From WQUF01 sp031549885 (GTDB lineage Bacteria; Bacillota; Clostridia; Clostridiales; Clostridiaceae), in NCBI GenBank assembly GCA_031549885.1, contig JAVBPD010000087.1, positions 1-23,212 on the forward strand: a stretch of DNA of 23,212 bases. The letters run 5' to 3'. Positions 6,691-14,036 of the stretch are shown here, piece by piece. Both the position numbers and the translations under genes were made by a program. Below the pieces are notes generated by a model that saw nothing but the letters and a program-made list of their open reading frames with translations, was not told the origin of the DNA and searched no databases. Each line of letters begins with the position of its first letter. Within the stretch, counting starts at the first letter, position 1.

Positions 6691-7323
6691 TCATCTATGA
6701 AATAACCTTCTTAATAAACCATTTTCTTTTCTTTTACTATTGCTATCACTATTAAAGGATTCTTCTCTCCACTTTATCAACTTGTCATCTAAAGCTTTAA
6801 AGTGATTTTTTTGCTGCGCTTCAAGCACGTTTTTTAAATCTATATTTTGATCATGCAATTTATTTATCTCCGTTTTAATCTCTTCTATTTTAGGCGTTAT
6901 GGAAGTTTCAATTCCAGAAAATATAATTTTATGCATTACGTTTTTAAACTCATCCACATAATCATTATTTACTGCAACAGAAGTTTCTTCTTTTGCATCT
7001 TCATCATCAAAAGCTAGTTCTTCTTTATAGGAAATCTCCACATCTTCAATAACATTTCTTTTATTATCTTCTGTGGCAAGGACGCTTTTAATGGCATTAT
7101 AATTTAAACCTTGTTCTTTTAAATTTAATATTTTTTCAATTCTGTCAATATCATCTATGTAATAAATTCTATTAAAATACTGATCGCGTCGTATAGTTAT
7201 TATTTCCTTTAACACTTTTTCTAGATATCTCAAATTATGGTTCTCGAAATCTTTATACCCTCTTTTTTTGATTTCTTCACAAACTGCACCAATGCTGTAC
7301 ACTTTATCTTGAGCATTATCCAT
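6691..7323 (-). CDS. MerR-like helix-turn-helix protein with C-terminal coiled coil
   Basis: This 210-aa protein has an N-terminal MerR-type winged helix (about residues 7-85). It begins YSIGAVCEEI and contains NHNLRYLEKVL, IRRDQYFNRIYYIDDIDRIEKIL and LKEQGLNYNAIKSVL, which match the MerR HTH and 'R-Y-Y' wing pattern. An acidic linker (DVEISYKEELAFDDEDAKEE) follows, then a predicted coiled coil (about 140-185; IEEIKTEINKLHDQNIDLKNVLEAQQKNH) and a basic tail (KRKENGLLRRLFHR). There is no Cys-rich effector-binding domain. This architecture resembles RacA-type chromosome-anchoring proteins, or MerR-like DNA-binding proteins of unknown role (inference). A strong GGGGGAG Shine-Dalgarno precedes ATG. 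About 137 nt separate it from the upstream cyclophilin gene, so it may have its own promoter. Confidence 0.8.
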   Translation of the reverse strand: MDNAQDKVYSIGAVCEEIKKRGYKDFENHNLRYLEKVLKEIITIRRDQYFNRIYYIDDIDRIEKILNLKEQGLNYNAIKSVLATEDNKRNVIEDVEISYKEELAFDDEDAKEETSVAVNNDYVDEFKNVMHKIIFSGIETSITPKIEEIKTEINKLHDQNIDLKNVLEAQQKNHFKALDDKLIKWREESFNSDSNSKRKENGLLRRLFHR

Positions 7324-7460
7324 TTTTACTCCCCCTAGAATAAATTAATAAATTTCCAATATTTGTAAATATAATATATCTTATTTAATAAATTAAATCA
7401 ATATATTTAATTAAAATATTATATACTATTAACTTATTAATGTTAGGGGACTTTTTTAGC

Positions 7461-8075
7461 TTATTCTTTTATTTTCTCAGGCTTTGAATATTTAGCCCCA
7501 AATGTATCAACTGTTACTGTCTTCATAACTGAAAAATCTGTAACATTGCCTTCTTTAAAATCAGAAACCATTTTATTAACTACATCCATTCCTTCAATAA
7601 CTTTTCCAAAAGCAGCATATTTGCCATCTAAAGAAGGTTGATCTGCAAGCATAATGAAAAATTGACTTCCTGCAGAATCTAAAGGCTGACTTCTCCTTGC
7701 CATAGAAATAACTCCAGTAGTGTGCTTTAAGTCATTTTTAGTAAATCCATTGTCAGAAAATTCACCTTTAATTGTGTAACCTGGGCCACCTGAACCATTT
7801 GCCTCTGGGTCTCCACCTTGAACTACAAATCCTTCTTCAATTCTGTGAAATGTTAACCCGTCGTAAAACTTTGAATTTGCAAGAGATATAAAGTTGTTAA
7901 CTGTATTTGGTGCTTTATCAGGATACAGTTCTATTTTTATTAAGCCACCATTTTTCATTGTAATAGTTGCTACTGGATTTTTTCTAGTTGACGCACTTGA
8001 AGATGATGCACAGGAACTTAGCATAAATGTCATTAAAATAATGACAAAAACAGTTATTTTATTAGTTAGTTTCAT
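7461..8075 (-). CDS. Lipoprotein peptidyl-prolyl cis-trans isomerase, cyclophilin type
   Basis: This 204-aa cyclophilin catalyses proline isomerisation of exported proteins on the outer face of the membrane. The N-terminus is a lipoprotein signal (hydrophobic ITVFVIILMTFM, lipobox LSSC with Cys22), followed by a Ser-rich linker. The domain (about residues 34-195) shows FYDGLTFHRIEEGFVVQGGDP with the catalytic Arg, GSQFFIML, and LDGKYAAFGKVIEGMDVV. AAAGGGG precedes ATG. It is co-oriented with aroQ, 45 nt downstream of it, with no obvious functional link. Confidence 0.95.
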   Translation of the reverse strand: MKLTNKITVFVIILMTFMLSSCASSSSASTRKNPVATITMKNGGLIKIELYPDKAPNTVNNFISLANSKFYDGLTFHRIEEGFVVQGGDPEANGSGGPGYTIKGEFSDNGFTKNDLKHTTGVISMARRSQPLDSAGSQFFIMLADQPSLDGKYAAFGKVIEGMDVVNKMVSDFKEGNVTDFSVMKTVTVDTFGAKYSKPEKIKE

Positions 8076-8120
8076 TTTAAAAACCCCTTTCTAATACTAT
8101 AATATAGTAAAAATATTGTT

Positions 8121-8564
8121 TTATAAACCTAAAAGTATGAGTAAATTGGCCATAGCCTCTAGAGCAAGCTTATATCCATATAAAGAAAACCCTGAAATAA
8201 TCCCAATAGAACCTTCAGCTGTTACAGATTTTCTTCTAAATTCTTCACGTTTATGTATATTTGAAATATGAACTTCAATTGATGGAATTTTAATCGATTT
8301 TAAACTGTCAAGAATTGCATAGCTATAGTGCGTATATGCTCCAGGATTTATAATAATTCCATGGTAAATTTCATTTGCTTTTTGAATTTTATCAATAATT
8401 AAGCCTTCAGAATTTGATTGAAAAATATCCACATCGATATTTAATTCAAAGCACCATTTTTTTATTTTATTAACTAAATCCTCGTAACTCTCTTCTCCAT
8501 ATATGTTTTTTTCCCTGATCCCAATCATATTTATATTAGGACCGTTTAAAATTAACACTTTCAC
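8121..8564 (-). CDS. aroQ: 3-dehydroquinate dehydratase, type II
   Basis: It dehydrates 3-dehydroquinate to 3-dehydroshikimate in the shikimate pathway. I choose GTG at 8564: GAGGTG lies 6 nt upstream, and MKVLILNGPNINMIG is the family N-terminus. The upstream in-frame ATG at 8606 would place that ribosome-binding site inside the gene. The resulting 147 aa equals the usual type II length. Key residues are R17, Y22 (IREKNIYG), NSEG (51-54), NPGAYTHYS (73-81) and EVHISN with H99, followed by EEFRRKS. No other shikimate gene is next to it, so aroQ is unlinked here. Confidence 0.97.
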   Translation of the reverse strand: MKVLILNGPNINMIGIREKNIYGEESYEDLVNKIKKWCFELNIDVDIFQSNSEGLIIDKIQKANEIYHGIIINPGAYTHYSYAILDSLKSIKIPSIEVHISNIHKREEFRRKSVTAEGSIGIISGFSLYGYKLALEAMANLLILLGL

Positions 8565-8676
8565 AATTATCACCTCATTATAAGATTTACAATTAATGTT
8601 AAACAATTAGAGTTTTATTATAGCAAAAAAAATGTTAAAATATTAAGACTTACAAAAATTATTTTTGGAGGCTTAG

Positions 8677-9306
8677 ATGAATTTTAAAATAACCAAAACA
8701 TTAATAACTATTAATATTATTGCTCTTTTAATTTTTATTATTATAACAATTTTTATGCTTCTTAATAAAACTAATTCATTTGATAGTTATGTATATAGTT
8801 TAATTTCACCTTATATATGTTACTTTTTAACTAAACTTGCCATAATAATTTCGTTTATAGGAGACACTTATGGAATTATAACTATATGTTTAATTCTTTT
8901 AATAATACCTAAAACAAGATGGTACATAGCCTTACCTGCTTCAATAACCGTTGCTATTTCAGCTTTAATAAATTTTACCATAAAAAATATTTTTTGTAGA
9001 CCAAGGCCAAACACATTAAGGCTAGTGGTTCAAACAGGATATTCATTTCCAAGCGGCCATTCTATGAACAATATGGCGCTATACACCATGATAGTTTTGT
9101 GTTTATCTCTTAATTTAAAAAATAAGAGGTTAAAATATATAACATTTATATTGCTCTATTTGTTCGTCCTTTCTATAGGGATTTCAAGAATATATTTAGG
9201 GGTACACTATGCATCAGATGTACTGGCAGGCTTTGCAATAGGCATTTGGACATCCACATCATGTTATTTTATCTTTAGAAGCTTTTTAAACATAAAAAAC
9301 ATTTAA
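8677..9306 (+). CDS. PAP2-family membrane phosphatase
   Basis: This 209-aa integral membrane phosphatase has several hydrophobic segments (about 8-29, 45-77, 85-102, 134-147, 153-170 and 183-203). All three PAP2 motifs are present: K103-x6-R110-P111 (KNIFCRPRP), PSGH (125-128) and SR-x5-H-x3-D (S170-R171...H177...D181). The active site is expected on the outer face. Likely substrates are undecaprenyl pyrophosphate or phosphatidic acid/phosphatidylglycerophosphate; the sequence alone does not decide. GGAGG precedes ATG. It is divergent from aroQ and closed by a terminator shared with deoC. Confidence 0.94.
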   Translation: MNFKITKTLITINIIALLIFIIITIFMLLNKTNSFDSYVYSLISPYICYFLTKLAIIISFIGDTYGIITICLILLIIPKTRWYIALPASITVAISALINFTIKNIFCRPRPNTLRLVVQTGYSFPSGHSMNNMALYTMIVLCLSLNLKNKRLKYITFILLYLFVLSIGISRIYLGVHYASDVLAGFAIGIWTSTSCYFIFRSFLNIKNI

Positions 9307-9315
9307 ATTTCTATA

Positions 9316-9360
9316 AAAAATGGCAAGCAAAGCTGTTTAAAATTTGCTTGTCATTTTTAT
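9316..9360. terminator. Bidirectional terminator between PAP2 and deoC
   Basis: An extended stem (AAAAATGGCAAGCAAA / TTTGCTTGTCATTTTT, with one G-U pair on the plus strand) encloses an 11-nt loop. It gives a U-tract in both directions and lies between two convergent genes. Confidence 0.85.
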
Positions 9361-9362
9361 AA

Positions 9363-10028
9363 TTAATATGAAGAGCCCTTTTCATTTTTTAAAATCTTTA
9401 CAATTCTGCTAGTTCCAAGTCTAGTGGCACCAAGCTTTAAAAAATTTTCTGCATCATCTAAGCTTTGAATTCCTCCAGCTGCTTTTATATTAAAGCCTCT
9501 TCTTAAATTTTCTTTAAACAATTTAACATCCTCAAAAGTTGCACCTTTAGTTGAAAACCCTGTGGAAGTCTTAATAAAATCCGCTCCAGATTCTTCTACA
9601 ATATGGCACATTTTTATCTTTTCTTCATCTGTTAAAAGACAAGTCTCTATAATTACCTTTAAAATTCTACTTTGGCAAACTTCTTTTATTTTTGAAATTT
9701 CATCCTTAATTTCATCATATTTCTTATCCTTAACCATGCCTAAATTTATGACCATATCTATTTCATCTGCTCCATTTGAAATTGCATCCATGGTTTCATA
9801 TATTTTAGTTTCAGTAGTACCGTAACCGTTTGGAAATCCAATTACTGTGCATATTTTAAGGTTATCTTTAACATGGTCTTTTGCTTTTTTTACATAGCAA
9901 GGTGGAATACAAACAGATGCAACGCCATATTCTATGCCATCATCACATAATGCTAAAAGCTCTTCTAAAGTTGCAGTTTGATTTAAAAGAGTGTGATCCA
10001 CTATTTTTAAAATATCCTTTATCTCCAT
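9363..10028 (-). CDS. deoC: Deoxyribose-phosphate aldolase
   Basis: It cleaves 2-deoxyribose-5-phosphate to glyceraldehyde-3-phosphate and acetaldehyde in deoxynucleoside catabolism. The 221-aa length is typical of the class I TIM-barrel enzyme. Landmarks are DHTLLNQTAT near the start, EIDMVINLG with D91, the Schiff-base Lys in FIKTSTGFSTKGAT (K153), and KAAGGI with K182. A GGGGA Shine-Dalgarno precedes ATG. It lies 14 nt downstream of the PC4-like gene and is probably co-transcribed with it. Other deo genes are not nearby. Confidence 0.97.
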   Translation of the reverse strand: MEIKDILKIVDHTLLNQTATLEELLALCDDGIEYGVASVCIPPCYVKKAKDHVKDNLKICTVIGFPNGYGTTETKIYETMDAISNGADEIDMVINLGMVKDKKYDEIKDEISKIKEVCQSRILKVIIETCLLTDEEKIKMCHIVEESGADFIKTSTGFSTKGATFEDVKLFKENLRRGFNIKAAGGIQSLDDAENFLKLGATRLGTSRIVKILKNEKGSSY

Positions 10029-10042
10029 ACCATAATCCCCTT

Positions 10043-10267
10043 TTACTCTAAATTTAAATCATCAAGAATTTTCTTTAACTTTTTAATTTCATCTTTAGTA
10101 AGAGTTATCCCTTTTCCCATTTTTTCATGATCTAAAGACCACTCTCTTAAATCAAACTTTGCATCTCTGTCGTTCCATTTAACTAAATTTAATTCTTTTG
10201 TCCAACCCTTTGCAGATTCAGAAAGAATACCATAGTTTTCTAATATATCAAATTTTATTTCAGCCAT
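10043..10267 (-). CDS. YdbC/PC4-family single-stranded-DNA-binding protein
   Basis: This 74-aa protein matches the bacterial YdbC type of the PC4 (transcription coactivator p15) fold, which forms a dimer and binds single-stranded DNA or RNA. Typical features are GWTKELNLVKWNDRDAKFDLREW, DHEKMGKGITLTKDE and a final helix (IKKLKKILDDL). AGGAGG precedes ATG with good spacing. It is the first gene of a likely two-gene unit with deoC, a pairing that gives no obvious biochemical reason. Confidence 0.9.
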   Translation of the reverse strand: MAEIKFDILENYGILSESAKGWTKELNLVKWNDRDAKFDLREWSLDHEKMGKGITLTKDEIKKLKKILDDLNLE

Positions 10268-10362
10268 AAAATCCTCCTAACTTTAATAATAATTATTATA
10301 TCAATATAATGTTAATATTAAAATATATTATTATTCTTTTAATGTTTATCAATGTATTTTTA

Positions 10363-10391
10363 TTGACAAACGATAAAGTAATTACTATAAT
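10363..10391 (+). promoter_or_regulatory. Perfect consensus sigma-A promoter for the cys-rich gene-ispG-adh operon
   Basis: TTGACA at 10363-10368 and TATAAT at 10386-10391 are separated by exactly 17 bases. GAGGAG (10402-10407) and ATG (10417) follow at suitable distances, so transcription should start near 10398. This is the clearest promoter in the window and predicts strong, constitutive expression unless a repressor binds. Confidence 0.85.
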
Positions 10392-10416
10392 ATGAGTTAA
10401 TGAGGAGTTGATACTT

Positions 10417-10737
10417 ATGGTCTCTAAGGAAGAATATTATAAATCAGTTTTAAAAAATAGAGAGCTTGTTAAAGATAAGAATATTACAAAATGCACATGT
10501 CCAAACACTTTATGCGATTTTCATAGCAAGTGCGATGAATGCGTTGCACTCCATCGGTATTATAAAGAGCATATTCCAGTGTGCCTTCAACCAATTTTAA
10601 AAGATAAATTAAGAGATCTCACTGGAGCAATTGAAATGGAAATGGTTTCTAAAGAAAAAACTCCTATTGAGTATAGAAAATATGTTAAAGAAATGGATAA
10701 ATTTATTAAAGAAGAGGAAAATAAATGGAAAGAATAA
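10417..10737 (+). CDS. Small Cys-rich protein, possible metal binding, upstream of ispG
   Basis: I place the start at ATG 10417, 9 nt after GAGGAG; an earlier TTG at 10408 abuts the ribosome-binding site and is unlikely. The protein has 106 aa. Six cysteines and several histidines cluster in its first half: C26, C28, C33, H36, C39, C42, H46, H52, C56 (KCTCPNTLCDFHSKCDECVA), which suggests a zinc or Fe-S site (inference). The rest is a charged helical tail (EYRKYVKEMDKFIKEEENK). There is no signal peptide. Its last 13 bases overlap the start of ispG, implying translational coupling. It resembles clostridial small 'cytosolic' Cys proteins of unknown function, and I cannot name a role. Confidence 0.85.
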   Translation: MVSKEEYYKSVLKNRELVKDKNITKCTCPNTLCDFHSKCDECVALHRYYKEHIPVCLQPILKDKLRDLTGAIEMEMVSKEKTPIEYRKYVKEMDKFIKEEENKWKE

Positions 10738-11774
10738 AAACCCGTGAAGTTTTAGTTAAAAATATAAAAATAGGTGGAAATAACCCTATTTCAATTCAAT
10801 CGATGACAAATACAGATACGAGGGATGCAAATGCAACTATAAAGCAAATAAATGAACTCATAAATGAAGGCTGTGAAATAGTTAGATGCGCCGTTCCTGA
10901 TATGGAGGCTGCAGAGTCAATTAAAGAAATAGTGCTTAATTCATCTATTCCTGTAGTTGCAGACATTCACTTTGACTATAACCTTGCCCTTAAGTGCATT
11001 GAAAACGGAATATCAAAAATAAGAATAAATCCAGGAAATATAGGATCCATTGAAAGAGTTAAAATGGTTGCAAAAGCCTGTATGGAAAAGAACATCCCAA
11101 TTAGAATTGGCGTAAATTCAGGATCTTTATCAAAAGAAATCCTAGATAAATATAAAGGTATAACACCTGAAGGGCTTGTGGAAAGCGCTTTAGAACATGT
11201 AAATATATTAGAAAAGCTTAATTTTCATGATATAGTTATATCCATTAAATCTTCAGATGTTTTAACTACCATAGAAAGCTATAAGCTTTTATCAAAAAAG
11301 GTAAACTATCCTCTTCATTTAGGCGTAACAGAAGCTGGCACAGTTTTAAAAGGAGCAATTAAATCCTCTGTTGGAATTGGAACCTTATTATATTTAGGAA
11401 TTGGAGACACGATAAGGGTTTCATTGACTGCAAACCCTGTGGAAGAAATTACAGCTTGCAAGGAAATATTAAAATCCTTAGGCTTAAAAAAGGAAGGAAT
11501 GGTTTTTGTATCCTGCCCAACCTGTGGAAGAACAGAAATTGACCTTATTAAAATTGCAAAAGAAGTGGAAGATAAGTTAAAACACATAAATAAAAACATA
11601 AAAATTGCCATTATGGGATGCGTTGTAAATGGCCCAGGCGAGGCAAGGGATGCAGATATTGGAATAGCAGGTGGAAAAGGTGTAGCTTTAATTTTTAAAA
11701 AAGGTGAAATAATAAAAAAAGTGAAAGAAAGCAAAATTATATCCTCACTTATAGAAGAAATAAATAACTTTTAA
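10725..11774 (+). CDS. ispG: 4-hydroxy-3-methylbut-2-en-1-yl diphosphate synthase (flavodoxin)
   Basis: IspG (GcpE) is the [4Fe-4S] enzyme of the MEP isoprenoid pathway that converts MEcPP to HMBPP. The 349-aa length is that of the short bacterial form. The TIM barrel starts RVKTREVLV-like and carries IQSMTNTDTRD (24-34), PVVADIHFDY (76-85) and RIRINPGNIG-like residues (99-107). Cluster ligands are C264 and C267 (VSCPTCGRTE), C299 (GCVVNGPGEA) and E306. It overlaps the Cys-rich gene by 13 nt, with GAGG 7 nt before ATG. In many clostridia ispG follows dxr and rseP; here it does not. Confidence 0.97.
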   Translation: MERIKTREVLVKNIKIGGNNPISIQSMTNTDTRDANATIKQINELINEGCEIVRCAVPDMEAAESIKEIVLNSSIPVVADIHFDYNLALKCIENGISKIRINPGNIGSIERVKMVAKACMEKNIPIRIGVNSGSLSKEILDKYKGITPEGLVESALEHVNILEKLNFHDIVISIKSSDVLTTIESYKLLSKKVNYPLHLGVTEAGTVLKGAIKSSVGIGTLLYLGIGDTIRVSLTANPVEEITACKEILKSLGLKKEGMVFVSCPTCGRTEIDLIKIAKEVEDKLKHINKNIKIAIMGCVVNGPGEARDADIGIAGGKGVALIFKKGEIIKKVKESKIISSLIEEINNF

Positions 11775-11820
11775 AGGTATAATAAACTTGGATAGATAAA
11801 ACAAAGAAAGGATTGATATA

Positions 11821-12984
11821 GTGCTTAACTTTACTTATGAAAATGCAACTAAGATGATATTTGGAAAAGATAGCGAAAGCGACCTTTGCAATGAGATAAA
11901 GCTTCATGGAAATAGAGTGCTGCTGCATTATGGAACATCAAGCATTAAAAAAAGCGGATTATATGAGAAAATAGTGAATATGTTAAATGAAAGCGGTATT
12001 TTCTTTAAAGAGCTTGGTGGTGTGCAGCCAAATCCTAAGCTTTCATTAGTTTATGAGGGCATAAAAATAGCAAAGGAAAATGATTTAAACTTCATATTAG
12101 CAGTAGGTGGCGGAAGCGCAATTGACTCATCAAAGGCCATAGCTTTTGGTGCATTATATAATGGAGATGTTTGGGATTTTTTCATGCAAAAAGCATCAAT
12201 TAAAAAATCTCTTCCTGTTGGTGTCATCTTAACATTATCAGCAGCAGGAAGTGAAACCAGCATCAGCTGTGTCATATCAAATGACCATGACCTTTTAAAA
12301 AGAGGCTCAAATTCTAACTTAATAAGGCCAAAATTTGCAATAATGAACCCTGAATTCACATATACATTGCCTCCATATCAAACTGCTGCAGGGTGCTGCG
12401 ATATTATGATACATGTTTTAGAAAGGTATTTTACCAATACTAAAAACGTTGAGCTTACTGATAGGCTCTCTGAAAGCCTTTTAAAAACTGTAATACATAA
12501 TTCAAAAATAGCCCTTTTAGATCCAAACAACTATGATGCCAGAGCTGAAATAATGCTTTCAGGATCGCTTGCTCACAATGGTTTTTTAGGAATTGGAAAA
12601 GAAGAGGATTGGGCATCCCATAGAATTGAACATGAACTAAGTGCAATTTATGATATAGCCCACGGGGCAGGCCTTTCCATTGTAGTCCCTGCTTGGATGA
12701 AATATGTCTATAAGCACAATATAAATAAATTTGTTCAATATGCAAATAGGGTTTGGGATATTGATATAAACTTTGAAAATTTAGAAGAAACTGCTATTTT
12801 AGGCATTGAAAAAACTGAGGAATTCTTTAAATCATTAGGGCTTCCAGTTAAGCTTAGTGAAGCTTCCATTGACAGCTCTAGAATAAAGGAAATGGCTAAA
12901 AAGGCATGTATATTTGGCCCACTTGGAAATTTTGTAAAGTTAGATGAAAAATCCATTGAAGAAATATTAAACCTTTGTCTATAA
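11821..12984 (+). CDS. Iron-containing alcohol dehydrogenase (butanol-dehydrogenase-like)
   Basis: This 387-aa group III alcohol dehydrogenase reduces aldehydes such as butyraldehyde with NAD(P)H. GTG is the start, with AAAGGA 8 nt upstream. The NAD(P)-binding motif is AVGGGSAIDSSK (94-105). Metal-ligand positions are D194, H198 (GCCDIMIHVLERYF), H267 and H281 (SHRIEHELSAIYDIAHGAGL). The N-terminus LNFTYENATKMIFGK and length match the BdhA/YqhD subgroup. It follows ispG by 46 nt and is probably in the same operon, though a promoter in the gap cannot be excluded. Substrate specificity is not decidable from sequence. Confidence 0.93.
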   Translation: MLNFTYENATKMIFGKDSESDLCNEIKLHGNRVLLHYGTSSIKKSGLYEKIVNMLNESGIFFKELGGVQPNPKLSLVYEGIKIAKENDLNFILAVGGGSAIDSSKAIAFGALYNGDVWDFFMQKASIKKSLPVGVILTLSAAGSETSISCVISNDHDLLKRGSNSNLIRPKFAIMNPEFTYTLPPYQTAAGCCDIMIHVLERYFTNTKNVELTDRLSESLLKTVIHNSKIALLDPNNYDARAEIMLSGSLAHNGFLGIGKEEDWASHRIEHELSAIYDIAHGAGLSIVVPAWMKYVYKHNINKFVQYANRVWDIDINFENLEETAILGIEKTEEFFKSLGLPVKLSEASIDSSRIKEMAKKACIFGPLGNFVKLDEKSIEEILNLCL

Positions 12985-13017
12985 AATTTGGGATCAAAAC
13001 TATTGATCCCAATTTTC
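12983..13017. terminator. Bidirectional terminator that overlaps the end of the YgjP-like gene
   Basis: A 10-bp perfect stem (TTGGGATCAA / TTGATCCCAA) has a 5-nt loop. On the plus strand it follows the ADH gene and ends in TTTTC. The minus-strand YgjP-like gene ends inside it, with its final codons (NWDQ, TAG) forming one arm, and the minus flank gives ATTTTAT. Confidence 0.8.
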
Positions 13018-13677
13018 ATACCTTAATTTATTTTCAATTTCACTTAAACCTCTTTGCCGAAGTTTATAATCAGGAAGGACTAAAAAAACTTCATTCCAAA
13101 AATCCTTAGAGTGGTTATGTTCTTTTAAATGGGCAAGCTCATGGACTACTATATAGTCTATTATTTCATCCTTTGCAAACATTATTTTCCAAGAAAAATT
13201 AAGAGAGCCCTTTAAGCTGCAGCTACCCCACCTAGTAGATGCGCTATTAATTTTTATCTTTATTGGAGAAACATTCATTATATATTTATAATGATTTACC
13301 TTTTCATTTAAAATCTTCTTTGCATGAAGCTTGTATAACTTTATGATGTTATATTTTACTTCATCAGCAGTTAAATTAGAGGGCATATAAAGAAAGTTAT
13401 TTTCAAAATACACTTTATCTTTGATATCCCACATAAGGGTAAATTCTTCTCCCCTAAACAGCACTTTATCTCCATAATTTAAAGAAAAATTCACCTTTTT
13501 CTCTCTAAAATCCTTCATCATATTAAGCTTTTCTAAAATCCACTTTTCCTTTGATTTTACAAATTCATCAATAGCATATTTAGGTAAATTAATAGGTGCT
13601 TTAACAATGATTTCTGCTTCTTTGTTTATTTGAATAGATAAAGTTTTTCTCTTTGATCTTATGAGTTTATATTCCAT
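13000..13677 (-). CDS. YgjP-like zinc metallopeptidase (SprT/DUF45 type)
   Basis: This 225-aa predicted Zn-dependent peptidase is of the YgjP/WLM type. The gluzincin motif HELAH is at 179-183, followed by LKEHNHSKDFW, which supplies the third ligand (H189). The family signature TRWGSCSLKGSLNFSW lies at 148-163, and KVNF...LNYGDKVLFRGEEF is the beta-rich N-terminal part. There is no signal peptide, so it acts in the cytoplasm. It is the last gene of the ABC-ABC-YjbR-YgjP set, and its ATG overlaps the preceding stop by one base (TAATG). Confidence 0.92.
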   Translation of the reverse strand: MEYKLIRSKRKTLSIQINKEAEIIVKAPINLPKYAIDEFVKSKEKWILEKLNMMKDFREKKVNFSLNYGDKVLFRGEEFTLMWDIKDKVYFENNFLYMPSNLTADEVKYNIIKLYKLHAKKILNEKVNHYKYIMNVSPIKIKINSASTRWGSCSLKGSLNFSWKIMFAKDEIIDYIVVHELAHLKEHNHSKDFWNEVFLVLPDYKLRQRGLSEIENKLRYENWDQ

Positions 13678-14027
13678 TAATTTTTACCTTTCTTTTTTAA
13701 AAGTTTTGGTTTTGTTAAATTATAACTTTTAAAGATCATTTCATACAAAATCTCATCAGGAATTAAAGAATTTAAATCAACAGAGTTCCAGTGGAGCTTA
13801 TTCATGTGATAAGCTTCAGTTATTTCTTTAAAAGATCCCCTATAAAAGGAGCCTTCTATAGGATTTAGCTTTAAATTTATATAAACTCTACCATTTCTCT
13901 CGTAAATAAATGCAAAAGCTTTTTTATTTAATCTATGCCTTAAAACTGCCCAATTCTCATCAAAAGGATAGTCCTCATATACGTCATTAAAATTTAAACA
14001 ATAATTAATTAATTCTCTCTTATCCAT
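13677..14027 (-). CDS. MmcQ/YjbR family protein
   Basis: This 116-aa protein has the YjbR/MmcQ fold, related to CyaY-like and double-wing DNA-binding folds. Motifs seen are YPFDENWAVLRHRLNKKAFAFI, INLKLNPIEG, and HMNKLHWNSVDLNSLIPDEILYEMIFKSYNL, with a basic tail (KPKLLKKKGKN). The family is often described as DNA-binding, but the role is unproven. It lies 9 nt downstream of the second ABC gene, with AAAGG before ATG, and is 1-nt coupled to the YgjP-like gene. Confidence 0.92.
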   Translation of the reverse strand: MDKRELINYCLNFNDVYEDYPFDENWAVLRHRLNKKAFAFIYERNGRVYINLKLNPIEGSFYRGSFKEITEAYHMNKLHWNSVDLNSLIPDEILYEMIFKSYNLTKPKLLKKKGKN

Positions 14028-14036
14028 GCAATACCT

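Noticed and set aside
8585..8612. Possible Rex operator between aroQ and PAP2 (TTAATGTTAAACAATTAG)
   Set aside because: Only a distorted half-site is present. The TTGTTAA-N4-TTAACAA palindrome is not formed. A similar TTGTTAAC at about 7891 is inside a coding region and lacks the second half.
11315..11734. 139-codon open frame antisense to ispG
   Set aside because: ispG is unambiguous with its cluster cysteines, and the reverse frame shows low-complexity Ser/Phe/Pro content and no recognisable start signals.
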